Positions 61,505 to 64,000 of a stretch of DNA of 64,000 nucleotides are shown here, piece by piece (positions within the stretch are counted from its first letter, which is position 1; every line of letters begins with the position of its first letter). This DNA is from Panonychus citri (taxonomy: Eukaryota; Arthropoda; Arachnida; Trombidiformes; Tetranychidae): contig NW_026515543.1 of assembly GCF_014898815.1 (NCBI RefSeq), positions 558,001 to 622,000 on the forward strand, in the 5' to 3' direction. Made by a program: the position numbers and the translations under genes. The notes below the pieces were generated by a model that was not told the DNA's origin, searched no databases, and saw only the letters and a program-made list of their open reading frames with translations.

Positions 61505-61930
61505 TTAACCAAACACATTTTGAGAGGCGTAGGTAATGTAAACAAATCCATCTTCATCTTTGAATTGATCGTGAATCTCAGCTAACGTTTTCGTCATGTT
61601 GATCATAGTCCTATTAGCGGTCATCAGGTAAACCGCTTGAGTGTTGGAAAGGTCCATTCGGGAGCGAATAATCATCATTAATTTACTGGCACAAAGATCT
61701 TCGGGCACCAAGAATTTGGTCTTGTCGATAAGGGGAAGGTAACGTTCTTTGGCGTATCTTTCAACCACCACCATCACTTTGTTCGGGAATTTGGCCTTTA
61801 AGGTGGCATATTCAGCCTTTCGGACACTTAGACTCTTCCTTTCTTTGAATCTTTTATATGATGGCGGACACGGAAATGGTTGCTTCTTGTCTCGTTGATT
61901 GTTGATGATTCGCGACAATTTGAGGGGCAT
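61505..61930 (-). CDS. Atg8 family protein, LC3-like
   Basis: Ubiquitin-like autophagy protein that is conjugated to phosphatidylethanolamine on autophagosome membranes. 141 aa, intronless. The extended basic N-terminus (MPLKLSRIINNQRDKKQPF) is followed by KRFKERKSLSVRKAEYATLK, KFPNKVMVVVERY, LPLIDKTKFLVPEDL, IIRSRMDLSNTQAVYL and the family C-terminal block KDEDGFVYITYAS with a final Phe-Gly. It is closest to the LC3 subfamily (LC3C-like KFPNK and IIRSRM), not GABARAP. The stop codon follows the lipidation glycine directly, so no Atg4 trimming would be needed. Start chosen at 61930; the frame is open further upstream but Phe-rich and repeat-like. Lack of introns raises the possibility of a retrocopy, but the frame is intact and all core residues are kept. 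Confidence 0.93.
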   Translation of the reverse strand: MPLKLSRIINNQRDKKQPFPCPPSYKRFKERKSLSVRKAEYATLKAKFPNKVMVVVERYAKERYLPLIDKTKFLVPEDLCASKLMMIIRSRMDLSNTQAVYLMTANRTMINMTKTLAEIHDQFKDEDGFVYITYASQNVFG

Positions 61931-63848
61931 TTTTAACTGAAGAACAGGTGTCACTTTGTTTAATAAGCACAGAAGAGAGAAGAAATAACAATAAAAGAAT
62001 AGAATAAAATTTAAAAAAGAATAAAACAACTTGATGGAATCAAATGGATTCGGATGATCACTTAATCCAAATTGAACAAACTCATCGTTTCACTTTATGT
62101 TTTTGTCTCCAATTAAACTAATCACTTTCTTCGGTCATTGGTCATTTCAACAGTTTAATCTTCATCTTAATGTTAGTTTAAACCAATTAGATTAAGAGGA
62201 AAATCTGTTAACCAGAATAAACCAAATTAATCTGGTTGTTAATCAACAAGTTGTTGTTTACTTTTCTATTTTTTTTTCTTGAGAAAACAAAGGACCAACA
62301 CTTAAAAACAAATCGAAAGACAATTAATCAATTAGTCTGCAGATTAATTTTCACAATTTTTTCACTTGAATTAATTTTCACTTGTTGGTAATAACAATTA
62401 ACTCTTTTTTAATCGATTCATAGATAATCTAATCGTTTAGATTTGAATCTTTGGAATCGAGGGTGGAAAATAGTAATGAATTTAATCAATCAATTAGGTG
62501 AATTTTTGACACACGGATTAAAAGGCGATTTCCTGGTAAGATTGAAGTTTAATTAATCTAATTGTTGGTGATAAGTTAATTGTTATTTTTTGTTTTTGAT
62601 TTTTAAAAAAAAGTTCAGCTAAGTGGTGACATCTATTGAGAGAAAATATCGAACGGTGATTTTAAAGTTTACTTTTTCTATGATTAGATGTCACTACTTT
62701 CACTTGTTGATTAAAAAGTTTAGAGGAAAACAAAAGTAACAATTAAACTTTTTTTTCAATTGATCTTATTCATGACAATCAAGTAAGAAAAGTTTAACAG
62801 CTGATATTATGTTGTTATTAATTGAGAATATTATTATGCTCGTTTCTCGAATTTAATGAATAAGGATTTAAATATTCTAAATATACAAATTATATCATCA
62901 GATTTTCAGAGAAAAGGGTCACATTGACAATTGGAATTCTTCGTCAACCTCGAACAGGACGACAATTTAGGTCCAATCGAAATTAGCCTAAGAAAAGTTA
63001 ATTGGAATGAAAAAGAAAAAAAATCAAACAAATTGTTAATTATGATACAAGAAGTTATCAGACTGTTCCCTTGATTAATTATTGTATCATTTAGTATTCG
63101 CTTAGTTGACCAAAGCAACTGACCATCAAACGACCTTGAACTTTCAAATCAACAGAATGACCGATCAACCTTTATGATAAAGTGATTGTCTAATTATCTC
63201 AATACAACCAAAAAGTGATTTGTAAAATTTGATAAACTGCTCGCGAGAATCAAGAGTTGACAAATTATTGGTTAATTGAGTTGAACAGTTGAAAAAATCT
63301 AATTAAATTAATAGAATAATAAATTGCCAATAAGTAACCAGGAAATTGTATGAAAACAAATAATTACGTAAATATAATTGAAAAAAATACAACAACTAAC
63401 AATCTAACTAGCCAACAATTCACTTTAATTATTAATAATAATAAACATAATAATAATTTCCTTCTAATTGTGATTAATAGTATTTTTCTACTAGGAAGTG
63501 ATGACAAATTCACCAACAACAATTAATCAAAAAATCCACTTCAATCTCTGCAAGGTGATTGCAGAGAATCAAGGGAAGAAAAAAAAACCGATTTCAATTA
63601 AATTAACGAAATTAATTGAATGTCATGTAATTAGATTTTATTGCAAATTCAAAATTCACCACCGATTACATATAAATAAACATGTAATAATAATGATTTA
63701 ACCGACAATCAGATTAAATAACAATCAATAACTTTGCACATGAATCAATGAATTTTGAACAACAATCATTAACAATTAACTTAAATCATCAAATGATAAA
63801 AGCAACAGTTAAAATGGTTTTGTTGAATGAATTTATTTTCATAATAAC

Positions 63849-63852
<4 letters not shown>
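61931..63852. other. AT-rich non-coding stretch with one open frame
   Basis: Mostly spacer. On the minus strand about 62906-63145 reads open for roughly 80 codons without a convincing start (SFDGQLLWSTKRILNDTI, later PKLSSCSRLTKNSNCQC), with a TTTTCTTAG acceptor-like site at about 62991. It may be a decayed gene fragment; I cannot identify it. Confidence 0.35.

Positions 63853-63883
<31 letters not shown>
63853..63883 (+). repeat. (AG)n microsatellite
   Basis: A perfect AG run of about 15 units, 80 bp upstream of the possible start codon at the right edge. Confidence 0.9.
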
Positions 63884-63886
<3 letters not shown>

Positions 63887-63965
63887 GAGAATTCAATGTT
63901 AGAGAAATTGTTTTTTTATTCTATTCTTTTCATCTCATCCTCATCCTTTCTCTCTCACATAAAAT

Positions 63966-64000
63966 ATGACTTATGCTTCACCGGCTTACAAAATTTATCA
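63966..64000 (+). CDS. possible start of a gene running off the right edge
   Basis: An ATG preceded by AAAT, after a pyrimidine-rich leader, opens MTYASPAYKIY with coding-like codons up to the window end. Only 11 codons are visible, so no identity can be given. Confidence 0.3.
   Translation, partial: MTYASPAYKIY

Noticed and set aside
1..64000. tRNA, rRNA or CRISPR-like arrays
   Set aside because: I saw no GGTTCRANNCC T-loop with a matching acceptor stem, no rRNA-like conserved block, and no regularly spaced repeats with unique spacers. The repeated AACAATTAAC words are irregular and AT-driven.

Overview
The window is animal nuclear DNA, very AT-rich, with spliceosomal introns, long intergenic spaces full of simple repeats (AG/TC dinucleotide tracts, ATC/GAT triplet runs) and no bacterial gene organisation. 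The recognisable proteins are arthropod-like: headcase, 4E-BP/Thor, TMTC3, ceramide transfer protein, a PAT/SLC36 transporter, an NPY/NPF-type GPCR, an LC3-like Atg8 and an intronless divergent DEG/ENaC channel. Short introns of about 60-150 bp inside TMTC3 and CERT, plus a compact divergent DEG/ENaC gene, fit an acariform (spider-mite-like) genome. The species cannot be fixed from the sequence alone.

Layout. 1-23 kb holds no complete gene: AT-rich spacer or intron, many microsatellites and a few isolated exon-like reading frames (best: a start-codon exon at 9620-9702 with a consensus donor). 23-25.2 kb is headcase on the minus strand (two exons). 25.3-33.2 kb is mostly non-coding, with two CTCF-like motifs near 27 kb, a diverged tandem duplication at 30.9-31.8 kb and several exon-like frames. 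33.3-35.9 kb is 4E-BP (plus). 38.1-39.3 kb is a DEG/ENaC-like channel (minus). 40.1-43.4 kb is TMTC3 (minus, eight exons) and 44.3-46.2 kb is CERT (plus, four exons), arranged head to head. 48.3-50.6 kb is a patch of broken, rearranged copies of CERT and of the GPCR that lies about 10 kb downstream, bounded by a short direct repeat. 50.9-51.5 kb encodes a small cysteine-rich membrane protein. 52.5-54.5 kb is the SLC36 transporter, with a one-base frame break near its 3' end. 59.6-61.2 kb is the GPCR (plus), convergent with an intronless LC3-like Atg8 (61.5-61.9 kb, minus). An open frame starts at the right edge.

The genes do not form an operon or one pathway. Three of them (4E-BP, SLC36, Atg8) belong to families tied to nutrient and TOR/autophagy signalling, and headcase has also been linked to growth control; I read the grouping as coincidence.

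The most unusual structure is a 405-bp inverted copy of CERT exon 2, essentially identical to its source, sitting 3.7 kb downstream among much older, decayed fragments. It could form a long hairpin RNA with CERT read-through transcripts. Other notable points are an Atg8 ending exactly at its lipidation glycine, a CERT without the serine-repeat region, and a 4E-BP whose TOS motif depends on a weak splice donor.
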